A DNA stretch of 64,000 nucleotides, taken from the NCBI GenBank assembly GCA_046290675.1, contig JBKAHA010000011.1:153936-217935 (forward strand), given 5' to 3'. Numbering within the stretch: the first letter of the stretch is position 1; each line of letters begins with the position of its first letter. The DNA comes from Aureliella sp046290675 (GTDB lineage Bacteria > Planctomycetota > Planctomycetia > Pirellulales > Pirellulaceae). The position numbers and the translations under genes are program-made. The notes beneath the pieces are model-generated. The model did not search any database and was not told where the DNA came from. It saw only the letters and a list, made by a program, of their open reading frames with translations. Shown piece after piece: positions 44,290 to 52,501 of this stretch.

Positions 44290-45603
44290 ATGGTTTCGAA
44301 GATCATCTCCACGGTTCAGCTGGGCGTCAAAAGTTTGATGCTGCAGAAGATGCGGTCCGCATTGGCGGCGTTGGGGATCTTCATTGGGACGACCACCGTT
44401 ATTTGGTTAGTGGCCATGGGCGAGGGCGTGAGCTATGACGCTCAACAGCAGATTCTCGAGCTGGGCGCCACCAATATTATTCTGAGAAGTATTGAGCCGC
44501 AGTCGGGTGAAGGCGGCGAAGAGCGGGTGAAGCGTTACGGCTTACTGCGCGATGATTTCGCTCGTATCAGCTCGAATGTTCCCTCGATCACCAAAGCGGT
44601 TCCAATTCGGGAACTGAAGCGAGAGATGATGGTCGGCGGCCGGCGACTCGATGCCAAACTGGTCGGCTGTACGACGGATTATCTGGAACTCAATCGGTTG
44701 TCGATCGCAAGAGGTCGTTGGCTGGAAGAACGCGACGGTCAGGAGAATGTCATTGTGCTGGCTGAGGGAACGGCCAAACGGTTGTTCCCATTCGAAGATC
44801 CGATCGGGCAGAAGGTTCGGGTCGAGAGTGACGTCTACACGGTTATTGGCCAAGCCGCGGCACGCGGTAGCACCGCCGCTATTGGGGGCAGCCTCGACGC
44901 CCGTGACTATAGCTTCGACGCCTACATTCCGATGGAGACATTCCGGACCCGGGTTGGTGACCAGATCATGACTCGTACTGGTCAAGGATTTAATTTCCGC
45001 GGAGAGATCGTTGAACTGACGCAGATCACATTGACGGTGGATTCGGTGGAACGCGTTGATGAAACGGCAGCCATCGTCAAACGTTTGCTAACGATGTACC
45101 ACGAGAAGGAAGACTTCGCTGTCATCGTTCCCAAGGAATTGCTTCAGCAAGCCGAACGTACACGTACGATGTTCAACGTCTTGCTGGTTGTGATTGCAGG
45201 GATTTCGCTACTCGTCGGCGGCATTGGCATTATGAATATCATGCTGGCGACGGTAACGGAACGGACGCGTGAAATCGGGATTCGCCGCGCCATCGGAGCG
45301 AAGCAAAGCGATATCATCCAACAGTTCCTTGCCGAGACAATGGTGCTGACGTGCGGTGGTGGATTGCTCGGTGTTCTTTGCGGGTTGATGTGCAAGCCCG
45401 TGTTCCACGGTATACGATCCTTCATGAGCACCTTTTGGCCTGAGTTACTTCCGCCGATTGTCTACTCTCTCGAGCCACGAATTGCACTCTGGTCTGTTCT
45501 GCTCTCTGTCTTTATTTCGCTTGGCGTTGGCCTGATCTTTGGCGTCTATCCCGCACGCAGAGCTGCACGCATGAATCCCATCGAAGCGCTGCGACACGAG
45601 TAG
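44290..45603 (+). CDS. MacB/FtsX-type ABC transporter permease
   Basis: A 437-residue permease of the MacB type. Helix 1 is in ALAALGIFIGTTTVIWLVAMG, followed by a long extracytoplasmic domain (~residues 45-285, with RGRWLEERDGQENVIVL), then three helices: LLVVIAGISLLVGGIGIMN, LTCGGGLLGVLCGLMC and LWSVLLSVFISLGVGLIFG. The segment RTREIGIRRAIGAKQSDI and the ending YPARRAARMNPIEALRHE are hallmarks of the FtsX family. It is 57 bases after the membrane-fusion gene and surely in the same operon. The ATP-binding subunit that such permeases need is not found beside it, and the permease itself has no NTPase domain. It likely exports lipids, peptides or small toxins, or transmits mechanical signals; which is unknown. 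Confidence 0.93.
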   Translation: MVSKIISTVQLGVKSLMLQKMRSALAALGIFIGTTTVIWLVAMGEGVSYDAQQQILELGATNIILRSIEPQSGEGGEERVKRYGLLRDDFARISSNVPSITKAVPIRELKREMMVGGRRLDAKLVGCTTDYLELNRLSIARGRWLEERDGQENVIVLAEGTAKRLFPFEDPIGQKVRVESDVYTVIGQAAARGSTAAIGGSLDARDYSFDAYIPMETFRTRVGDQIMTRTGQGFNFRGEIVELTQITLTVDSVERVDETAAIVKRLLTMYHEKEDFAVIVPKELLQQAERTRTMFNVLLVVIAGISLLVGGIGIMNIMLATVTERTREIGIRRAIGAKQSDIIQQFLAETMVLTCGGGLLGVLCGLMCKPVFHGIRSFMSTFWPELLPPIVYSLEPRIALWSVLLSVFISLGVGLIFGVYPARRAARMNPIEALRHE

Positions 45604-45948
45604 CGGTGAAATCTTTCGAAGATGCAAAGCGATCTTGCAACTAACCTCCACATGGGAAGGTTAGTTACATGCTTGAGTATCGGCTGAAGCGCCGACCACG
45701 CGACGGATCCGGCATGATGAGTGAGAAGAGCCCTACCCGCTCGTCGGCTCGCGAACTTCCCTGGGGGAAGGTTAGGAATTGAGAAACGCGGTCTTCGAGC
45801 TGCCCCCAGTGAATGGTTAGGAAGGAGAGAAGCGGGCCTTCAGCCAATCGCAAGCAGCCGGGTAAAACGCCATCGTTTTGTCTGACTGCTGCAACTGGTT
45901 GATGCCGATTCATGATCACGCTCAACGCAAAGGCTCGTGGAACACAGT
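45604..45948. other. Gene-free interval with several hairpins
   Basis: These 345 bases lie between the convergent permease and HNH genes. The hairpin at 45639-45666 is strongest. Two further copies of the ggttag core occur near 45770 and 45820, the first just after a CTTCCC/GGGAAG hairpin. It may be a degenerate intergenic repeat. No coding sequence was recognised. Confidence 0.45.
45639..45666 (+). terminator. Hairpin after the permease gene
   Basis: AACTAACCT (45639-45647) pairs with AGGTTAGTT (45658-45666) across a 10-base loop, 36 bases past the permease stop. There is no T-run after it, so termination would be weak or factor-assisted. Confidence 0.5.
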
Positions 45949-46602
45949 TCAACGCGTGTGTGTAAACTTGCTCCAGCTTTCAATCTCATCGCGGCGTTTT
46001 GCGTAGACCGGCTTCCAACGTGGACGCACCGGCACCTTGCGCAGATTCATGCCGGCCTGCTTCGGCGTGCGGTCCGCTTTGTGCGAATTACAACGCAAGC
46101 AGGCGAGCACGCAGTTCGTCCAACTGCTAACACCGCCTTGAGCACGAGGGACCACGTGGTCGATCGTGAGCTCGTCTGGGCTGGGGCGTTCACCGCAATA
46201 CTGGCAGCTCATCGCGTCACGCTTGAAAACATTGTGTCGACTAAATGTGACGGTCTGGTCGGGGAACCGGTTGTATTCCGTCAGCGTGATGACTTCCGGT
46301 ACTCGGATCCGGTGACTTGGTGTAGTCACATAGGGAGCATCTCCCGTGCAAGGGAAACGTGCCCATTCGGCCCAGTCAAACAGCTGATAGTTGTTGGGGT
46401 CGACTACCTTCGCGCCTTGGTTCCAAACTAGTGTCAGTGCTCTTGCGACGCTGGTGACGTTGACCGGTTGCCAGCTGCGGTTCAACACGAGAGTGGGGCG
46501 TCGAAGCGCGGACCTGCGCTGCCGCGCTACCAGCTGGTGTTCCTCTGGGTAGTCAATGCGATCTGGCAGTTGGAATAGACTTGGCACGGCCTCCAGCTCC
46601 AT
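45949..46602 (-). CDS. HNH endonuclease
   Basis: The HNH motif is clear: zinc-type pair CQYCG, then DELTIDHVVPRAQGG and TNCVLACLRCNSHKADRTP. The upstream part VLNRSWQPVNVTSVARALTLV is the usual opening of the stand-alone bacterial HNH proteins that consist of this fold alone. The ATG at 46602 gives 217 residues. The frame stays open to 46854 and a GTG at 46644 is possible, but the extra sequence is not clearly protein and no start has a good ribosome site. The catalytic His (of IDHVV) and the flanking Asp are kept, so it should be an active, metal-dependent nuclease. No restriction or phage genes are adjacent. Its role is unknown. Confidence 0.85.
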   Translation of the reverse strand: MELEAVPSLFQLPDRIDYPEEHQLVARQRRSALRRPTLVLNRSWQPVNVTSVARALTLVWNQGAKVVDPNNYQLFDWAEWARFPCTGDAPYVTTPSHRIRVPEVITLTEYNRFPDQTVTFSRHNVFKRDAMSCQYCGERPSPDELTIDHVVPRAQGGVSSWTNCVLACLRCNSHKADRTPKQAGMNLRKVPVRPRWKPVYAKRRDEIESWSKFTHTR

Positions 46603-46925
46603 GTGGTGGATGTCATCGAACGGAATGACAAGTGTTGAATCCACGTGCTGACGTATGCTTGACGCTCGTTCATGCCAGTGGTGTAAGTTGCAAGAATGAC
46701 ACCTTGCAAGCTGCTTGGTTCGGCCCAAATACGGTTTCGATGCGTTGGAGTCACCCGCCAATCGTGGAATCACGAATGAATGCTTAGATAAAGACACTTC
46801 TGCCAGCAATCCATTCTTTGGGTTCGGCGAAGGGTCTAGAGCATGCAGACCCAACTAGTGAACGTCCTCGGGGCTGGGCGATCGTTGCACGGTCGTTGGG
46901 ATGCTAGACAGTGGGAGGTGCGCAG
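46603..46925. other. Gap between divergent HNH and SGNH genes
   Basis: These 323 bases may include an N-terminal extension of the HNH protein (to 46854) and otherwise hold divergent promoters. GGAGGTG at 46913-46919 is the ribosome site of the SGNH gene. Confidence 0.4.
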
Positions 46926-47921
46926 ATGAGTGACACGGCTGTTGGATTTCAAGTTGTGGATTCTGTCGGACGGGGCGGGGCGAGACGGTGGCTTCGCCGC
47001 ATATTGCTTTTGTGTCTTGTCATACTGTCAGCTGCAGTGGCGTACCTGTACTGGAGATCGTTGCGGGTGATGGGGGAGGGGCCAGCTGGGCCAGCGGTCG
47101 TCCATGACTTTAGCGAGCCGTGGACCCAGCGGCGCGTTGAATTGTTAGGAATCGGGGATAGCGTAACCAAGGGGCTTGGAGCCGCACGGCCTTCGCATTC
47201 CTACTTCGAGCGTCTAGCCGTGAACCCTGAGGACGAATGGAACGACATGCGGGGTAAGTGTCTAGAACGGGTGCTTCCCAATCTCGTGACGAACAACATT
47301 GCGATATCCGGATCGACGTCGTTGCACCATGAGCAATACATCGACGAGCAATTAGAGCCAAGGGACGCATCCACATTTGGCCTGGTTGTGATGACGACTG
47401 GCGGCAACGACCTGATTCATATGTACGGCCTGTCACCGCCGAAAGAGGGCGCCATGTATGGTGCTAGTACCGAACAAGCGTTGCCGTGGATAGATTCTTT
47501 TCGAGAGCGGCTCGACCGAATGCTCGACAAAGTAATCGAGCTCTATCCGGGCGGATGCGAGATTTACCTAGCCGATATCTATGACCCTACAGATGGAGTT
47601 GGGGATGCCGCCAGTATCTGGTTGCCGGCTTGGAAAGATGGCTTGGAAATTCACGCCCGGTACAACGAGATCCTACAAAATGCATGCACGTCGCGAGAGA
47701 ACGTGTTTCATGTGCCTTTGTACGAAACCTTTCTCGGCCACGGTTCCCACTACAAGGATTTCTGGCGAGATACCTACTGCAGCGACGACCCTTACCATTG
47801 GTACTTTACCAACATCGAAGATCCCAACGACCGAGGCTACGATGCCATTCGACGCATCTTCCTCAATGCGATCTGTGAGAACACCAGCTTAAAACTGAAC
47901 GCAGTTTCCCTTGATCACTAG
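46926..47921 (+). CDS. Membrane-anchored SGNH/GDSL hydrolase
   Basis: A 331-residue protein. The ATG at 46926 has a strong GGAGGTG about 8 bases upstream; a GTG at 46911 is in frame but lies before this site. A basic segment (RWLRR) and one helix (ILLLCLVILSAAVAYLYW) anchor it in the membrane. The catalytic domain begins at VELLGIGDSVTKGLGA (block I, Ser), with the oxyanion Asn in TTGGNDLIHMYG and late acid and base candidates in DDPYHWYFTNIEDPNDRGY. It is an esterase or lipase of the SGNH family, acting outside the cytoplasm. It converges with the membrane-protein gene downstream and has no clear partners. The substrate is unknown. Confidence 0.9.
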   Translation: MSDTAVGFQVVDSVGRGGARRWLRRILLLCLVILSAAVAYLYWRSLRVMGEGPAGPAVVHDFSEPWTQRRVELLGIGDSVTKGLGAARPSHSYFERLAVNPEDEWNDMRGKCLERVLPNLVTNNIAISGSTSLHHEQYIDEQLEPRDASTFGLVVMTTGGNDLIHMYGLSPPKEGAMYGASTEQALPWIDSFRERLDRMLDKVIELYPGGCEIYLADIYDPTDGVGDAASIWLPAWKDGLEIHARYNEILQNACTSRENVFHVPLYETFLGHGSHYKDFWRDTYCSDDPYHWYFTNIEDPNDRGYDAIRRIFLNAICENTSLKLNAVSLDH

Positions 47922-47984
47922 CACCGATCACGCCCGACGTAGAATCGCGGCATGCTGGCAATAGTCTGAATGGGAATGACGCAA

Positions 47985-49070
47985 TCAGTCGTCGAACGGG
48001 GATACGCTTTCCTGCTCAGAAGCAATCGTGTTTGACGACGAAAGTCGACGGCCCTGCAATATGCGACGATCAATGCATCTCCAGCCGCATTTCCGCAGTA
48101 GGTACAACTGGAGCCCGACTAGTGCAGATACGACCAGCGTGCCGTAGACGGCCAGTGGTCCAATGTAGTACCAACCGGTGAACGCGGTCGCGACTCCACC
48201 ACCAAATTCCATGGCGGCGAAGAATGAGTTCACTCCATAGCAGCAAGCGAAGGCCGGCAGGATACCAATAAAGTACGGCCACGTTGCGTTCTGCTCGTGC
48301 CGCAGGTAGGCGATCTGGCTACACAGCACGGCGATCGTACCTCCAGCACCGAAAGCGGCAAAGAATGCGATGCCGATCCAATAGTAGCCTAAATCAACAA
48401 TGGTAAAGGCCAGGCTGGCAATTGCACCGATGACCGTCAGTTCGATGATCGATTGGATTCCAGTCGGTGGCGCGAAATGCTGGCTCTTGCTATGAGTGAG
48501 TGTCCAGCGTGTCCAAAGCTGAATCATCAATGCCACCATCGTACTGGATAGCAACATGGCAATCATGACCACGCAGACGTCTCCCCAAAGACTGGCGGTT
48601 GGACCATTGTCAAAGAAATCCATGAAGGCACAGAACCCGACGACGGCAGGGAGAACAGCGCAACACGCGGCAATGAAACGTAACGTGATGGGGCCGTACC
48701 AGAATAGAAGCGTCGTTGTCGTAAAACAGAAGCAAACGACGGGAGGATAAAAGATAGATTGCACGATAAATGAAAAACGTACGAAAGGACGCGGACGGAT
48801 GTTCCATTCGTCGATCACTTCCATGGCGAGGCTCATTCCGATTGCGGCGAGGAACGTGAGCAAGGCGAGGCCAAAGACGGCCAAGATGGACCACACTGAG
48901 TCCATTTCATCGTCGATGAGATCAGCCCGAGTGGATGGGTTCACTGCGCCGTATCGGATGATGGAACCCTTGGACCCGAAAGCGGCGCTGACTGGAGCAA
49001 TTGCGTTTTCTGTACCTAGGATGGGCGGTTCGCTATCTGCCAATTCGTTCACTTTCGACTGATCATCCAT
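47985..49070 (-). CDS. Multi-pass membrane protein of unknown function
   Basis: I do not recognise a family. A 361-residue protein with a polar N-terminal ~55 residues, then about eight hydrophobic segments, for example ILAVFGLALLTFLAAIG, FIAACCAVLPAVVGFCAF, VMIAMLLSSTMVALMIQLW, WIGIAFFAAFGAGGTIAVL and LAVYGTLVVSALVGLQLYL. The C-terminal 40 residues are basic and polar, ending in an acidic tail. Aromatic and Cys-rich helices occur but no transporter motif could be seen. It lies 91 bases after a short-chain dehydrogenase gene on the same strand; a 16-base direct repeat sits in that gap, suggesting separate regulation. Probably an inner-membrane protein. Confidence 0.82.
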   Translation of the reverse strand: MDDQSKVNELADSEPPILGTENAIAPVSAAFGSKGSIIRYGAVNPSTRADLIDDEMDSVWSILAVFGLALLTFLAAIGMSLAMEVIDEWNIRPRPFVRFSFIVQSIFYPPVVCFCFTTTTLLFWYGPITLRFIAACCAVLPAVVGFCAFMDFFDNGPTASLWGDVCVVMIAMLLSSTMVALMIQLWTRWTLTHSKSQHFAPPTGIQSIIELTVIGAIASLAFTIVDLGYYWIGIAFFAAFGAGGTIAVLCSQIAYLRHEQNATWPYFIGILPAFACCYGVNSFFAAMEFGGGVATAFTGWYYIGPLAVYGTLVVSALVGLQLYLLRKCGWRCIDRRILQGRRLSSSNTIASEQESVSPFDD

Positions 49071-49122
49071 TACGAATAGTCCTGGGTATTGGAGCGACCT
49101 GTTGTCTTGTTGTTGAACTTCT

Positions 49123-49157
49123 GTCTCGCTATTGGTCTGTTGTCTCAGTATCGGTCT
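49123..49157 (-). promoter_or_regulatory. Imperfect direct repeats upstream of the multi-pass membrane protein
   Basis: GTCTCGCTATTGGTCT (49123-49138) and GTCTCAGTATCGGTCT (49142-49157) match at 13 of 16 bases with a 19-base period, 53-87 bases before the start of the gene at 47985-49070. They could be a regulator-binding site; no promoter motif was identified with confidence. Confidence 0.3.
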
Positions 49158-49161
49158 AAGG

Positions 49162-49911
49162 TCAGCCGCGTCCGATGTATGGCATTTCGTTGGCCATCAC
49201 GGTCATGAACGGCACATTGGTACCTAGGGGCAGGTTGGCCATATAGACCACGGCTCGGCCTACGTCCGCGGCATCCATTTTGGATTCTTGGTCCTTTAAC
49301 TTGGCAACCATATCGGTCGCCGCATTTCCGATATCAATCTGTCCACAGACGATATCCTGTCCGCGACAGTCTAAGTTGGTGGACTTTGTCAGTCCTGTCA
49401 CGGCGTGTTTCGTAGCCGTATACGCAGCACTTCCTGGTCGTGGTGAGTGAGCGGAAATCGATCCGTTATTGATGATTCTTCCCCCGCGAGGGGACTGGGA
49501 TTTCATGAGCCTCACTGCGGCTTGAGTGCAGAGGAACATGCCGGTCAGGTTGGTAGCCACGACTCGGTTCCAATCCTGCAGGTCGATGTCTTCTACCGAG
49601 CAAGGCTGAATATTGATGCCCGCATTATTAAATAGCAGATCGCATCGTCCGAATTGCGTCTGAACCATGCCAAAAAGCCGATTTACATCGCCCTGCTCTG
49701 CGACATCGGTTGGAATGACCAGCGTCGACCCATTCGCCATCGCGGCCGTTTCTTCCAACTTGCCGACGGTCCTGCCGGCCAGTGCGACTGAAAAACCGTC
49801 CGCGGTCAGCGCCAATGCGACTTGCCGACCAATTCCGCTCCCCGCACCGGTTACGATGGCGACTCGATTAGGATTCACTCCCGCATTGGTTTTACCTGCT
49901 TGTTCCGTCAT
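49162..49911 (-). CDS. Short-chain dehydrogenase/reductase
   Basis: A 249-residue cytoplasmic oxidoreductase of the classical SDR type. The nucleotide-binding motif is TGAGSGIG (residues ~20-27), NNAG is present at ~91-94, and the catalytic Ser and YxxxK lie in NNGSISAHSPRPGSAAYTATKHA (quoted region longer than the core; the catalytic parts are NGSIS and YTATK). The length matches the family. The ATG is preceded by AAGGA. Arg near the end of strand 2 (AGRTV) suggests NADP preference, which is inference. It starts divergently from the ABC exporter pair, 245 bases away, and is followed by a multi-pass membrane protein. The substrate cannot be deduced. Confidence 0.94.
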   Translation of the reverse strand: MTEQAGKTNAGVNPNRVAIVTGAGSGIGRQVALALTADGFSVALAGRTVGKLEETAAMANGSTLVIPTDVAEQGDVNRLFGMVQTQFGRCDLLFNNAGINIQPCSVEDIDLQDWNRVVATNLTGMFLCTQAAVRLMKSQSPRGGRIINNGSISAHSPRPGSAAYTATKHAVTGLTKSTNLDCRGQDIVCGQIDIGNAATDMVAKLKDQESKMDAADVGRAVVYMANLPLGTNVPFMTVMANEMPYIGRG

Positions 49912-50156
49912 TTTGGTCCTTTTTCAAGAAATGCGCGCCTTTGCCGACTTGCCGAGAAGCCATTGCACCGGTAACCACATGCAGCGAGGCGATCGATTTG
50001 CGGGGCGTTGGGGACTTTAGCAGCGTGTGTCGGGGGCGTCGTTCACGCCACGTCAGTCAACAACGGGAGGCTTGTTGTCAGCTGAGGTCGAATCCCAGCA
50101 CACTCCGCTTCAACATCATACATTTGTGATCACGAGAGAAACGAGACGGGGCTTTT
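49912..50156. other. Divergent promoter region of SDR and ABC exporter genes
   Basis: These 245 bases contain a small CAACAA/TTGTTG inverted repeat near 50060 and the ABC ribosome site (GACGGGG). Promoters for both directions are expected here. Confidence 0.4.
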
Positions 50157-51083
50157 ATGAGCAACGCCATTGAGCTGAACGGCGTCACAAAAACGTTCGG
50201 CAAGAATACTGCGGTCAATCAAGTCGATCTGGCCGTGCCCGAAGGATCGATCTACGGCTTTATTGGTCCGAACGGGAGCGGGAAAACAACGACGCTAAGG
50301 ATGATTTTACGCATCTTCCAGCCTGATTCTGGGCAAGTCGTCGTCCTGGGGCAATCGCAGGGTAAAACTGCGGACGATCGCCTTGGGTACTTGCCGGAGG
50401 AACGCGGGTTGTACAAGCGGATGAAAGTTCGCGAGCTGCTCACCTACTACGCTCGCCTCAAAGGGTTCTACGACTGCAAAAGTGAAATCGAAAGTTGGCT
50501 TGAAAAGCTGGGAGCTAGTGACTGGGCGGATCGCAAGATTGATGCTCTTTCCAAGGGAATGGCGCAAAAGGTCCAGTTCATTGGTGCTGTGGTCGCCAAG
50601 CCTGAGTTAGTGATCTTGGATGAGCCGTTCAGCGGTCTAGATCCGGTGAACATGGAAGCTTTGAGAGATGCCATTTTAGATCTGCGTCGCGAAGGCAAGA
50701 CGATTGTCTTCTCCACGCACGACATGGATATGGCGGAAAAGATGTGCGACAACGTCTTCATGATCTTCCAAGGCAACAAGGTGCTCGATGGGACGATGGA
50801 AACGATCCAATCCGAGTACTCAGCAAACCGGCTGCGCATCGAATTGAGCGGAGCTGACACGACGCTGCCTTGGTTAGGTGAGGGCGTTGCGGAGGTTCTT
50901 GATCGTGGCCGATTCTACGACATTGTTCTCGAAGATCTCTCGCAAAAAAGTCGTATCCTACAGACACTGGCCGCCGAACGGGATGTTGCTCGGTTCGAAG
51001 TGATCAAACCATCTTTGCATGACATCTTTGTCAGCATCGCCAAACCAGAGCTAGCACCCGAAGAAAGCGAGTTGGTCCAATGA
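50157..51083 (+). CDS. ABC-2 exporter ATP-binding protein (NatA-like)
   Basis: A 308-residue ATPase with every nucleotide-binding motif intact: Walker A GPNGSGKTT, Q-loop area GYLPEERGLYK, signature LSKGMAQK, Walker B LVILDEP, D-loop SGLDP and H-loop STHDMD. The C-terminal ~80 residues fit the DUF4162 tail found in NatA-type proteins. The permease gene overlaps its stop by 4 bases (ATGA at 51080-51083). Together they form an ABC-2 exporter of the NatAB type, known for Na+ or drug efflux in Bacillus, but the substrate in planctomycetes is not known. The SD-like GACGGGG precedes the ATG. Confidence 0.96.
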   Translation: MSNAIELNGVTKTFGKNTAVNQVDLAVPEGSIYGFIGPNGSGKTTTLRMILRIFQPDSGQVVVLGQSQGKTADDRLGYLPEERGLYKRMKVRELLTYYARLKGFYDCKSEIESWLEKLGASDWADRKIDALSKGMAQKVQFIGAVVAKPELVILDEPFSGLDPVNMEALRDAILDLRREGKTIVFSTHDMDMAEKMCDNVFMIFQGNKVLDGTMETIQSEYSANRLRIELSGADTTLPWLGEGVAEVLDRGRFYDIVLEDLSQKSRILQTLAAERDVARFEVIKPSLHDIFVSIAKPELAPEESELVQ

Positions 51084-52429
51084 AAAAGATTTTCACGATC
51101 GCGATTCGCGAATACAAAGCCATGGTTGCTACGAAAGCATTCTTGCTTTCCATCTGTATGATGCCAGTCCTGATGCTGGGCGGGCTCTTTGCTGTGCAGT
51201 TTTTGAACAACGTAGGCGAAGTCAAAGAACGCAAGATTTCTGTTGCGGACGAATCCGGTAAAATATTGCAGATACTCCAGACTGCGTCTGACGCACGCAA
51301 CGCGGCCATCGAAAAACGTTTGGCCGAAGCGGAGTCTGGAGAGGAAGTTGATCAAGACTTAGATGCTCCGTCGCTGAATCGCGCTGAGAAATTTTATTTC
51401 GAGGCGGCCGAACTGGCGGGAGACGCCGTAACCAATGAAGGTTTGCTTAAGCTGTCGGACCAAGTTCGTGAGCAGCAGATCTATGCATTCCTGCACGTTC
51501 CCAAAACCTCGCTCGAGTCCGGTGCGTCAGAGTCGGTTGCGTTCTATTCGCAGGACTCGGGGTTGGCATCTGCACGCCGCTGGATTCAAGGCGTCATTTC
51601 GGAGTCGATCAAGCAAGAACGACTGACGCAGGCGAAAATCGATCCTCAGGCTGTTGCCATCGCAAGTGCACCTGTTTCGGTCAAAGGGCTGGGGCTCGTG
51701 AGTCAGTCTGCCGATGGTTCCATCGGCGACGCGGAAGAGAAAAACGAGCTTGCTGCGTTATTTATTCCGATGGGAGTGATGATGTTCATGTTCATGATCA
51801 TCTTCATGGCCTCGCAACCGATGTTGGAAAGCGTGCTCGAAGAAAAGTCGCAACGAATTGCCGAAGTTTTATTGGGCAGCGCCAATCCGTTTCAGTTGAT
51901 GAGCGGGAAGTTGCTGGGATCGGTTGCCGGCTCGCTGACGATCTTTTCGATCTACGTCGCAGGTGTCTACTACGTCGTTCAAGATCGAGGCTACATGGAT
52001 GACTTTCCCATGCATGTCTTGCCGTGGTTCGTCGTCTTTCAGATCCTCGGTGTTTTGTTCTATGCGGCTATCTTTCTCGCGGTTGGGGCGAGCGTCACGC
52101 AGCTCAAAGAAGCTCAGTCGATGCTGCTCCCGGTATGGATGATGCTAATGAGTCCCATGTTCATCTGGTTCTTCCTTGTGCAAGATCCCAATGGAACGGT
52201 TGCCAAGTGGTTTTCCTTATTCCCGCCCGTCACTCCAACCACGATGATCTTGCGGATGAGTACCGGTCAAACGATTCCGATCTGGCAACCAATCCTCGGT
52301 ATCGTGCTGACGGCGTTGGCGACACTAGCCATCGTCACCATCGCTGGAAGGATCTTCCGCGTCGGTATCTTGTGGCAAGGCAAGACACCGAAGTTATCCG
52401 AAATCCTCAAATGGGGACTCTTCGGCTAA
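51080..52429 (+). CDS. ABC-2 exporter permease (NatB-like)
   Basis: A 449-residue permease. Helix 1 (AFLLSICMMPVLMLGGLFAV) is followed by a large extracytoplasmic domain (~residues 40-225), then a cluster of five helices: LFIPMGVMMFMFMIIFMAS, LLGSVAGSLTIFSIYVAGVYY, FVVFQILGVLFYAAIFLAVG, LLPVWMMLMSPMFIWFFLV and ILGIVLTALATLAIVTIAG. The segment LEEKSQRIAEVLLGSANPFQLMSGK (between helices 2 and 3) is a hallmark of the family; here only its core EEKSQRIAEVLLGS is quoted as diagnostic. It is translationally coupled to the ATPase gene by a 4-base overlap. Its end converges on the cysteine-desulfurase-like gene. An export role is firm, the substrate unknown. Confidence 0.94.
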   Translation: MKKIFTIAIREYKAMVATKAFLLSICMMPVLMLGGLFAVQFLNNVGEVKERKISVADESGKILQILQTASDARNAAIEKRLAEAESGEEVDQDLDAPSLNRAEKFYFEAAELAGDAVTNEGLLKLSDQVREQQIYAFLHVPKTSLESGASESVAFYSQDSGLASARRWIQGVISESIKQERLTQAKIDPQAVAIASAPVSVKGLGLVSQSADGSIGDAEEKNELAALFIPMGVMMFMFMIIFMASQPMLESVLEEKSQRIAEVLLGSANPFQLMSGKLLGSVAGSLTIFSIYVAGVYYVVQDRGYMDDFPMHVLPWFVVFQILGVLFYAAIFLAVGASVTQLKEAQSMLLPVWMMLMSPMFIWFFLVQDPNGTVAKWFSLFPPVTPTTMILRMSTGQTIPIWQPILGIVLTALATLAIVTIAGRIFRVGILWQGKTPKLSEILKWGLFG

Positions 52430-52501
52430 GCCGGATCTCCAACGAACCATTTGAGCTGTGCGAAAAATGAAGGTCCGTGGCCAGCTTGGCTGCGGGCATT
52501 C

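Noticed and set aside
45949..46602. Restriction-modification or homing system
   Set aside because: The HNH protein has no methyltransferase, intron or phage neighbour; only a stand-alone nuclease can be supported.
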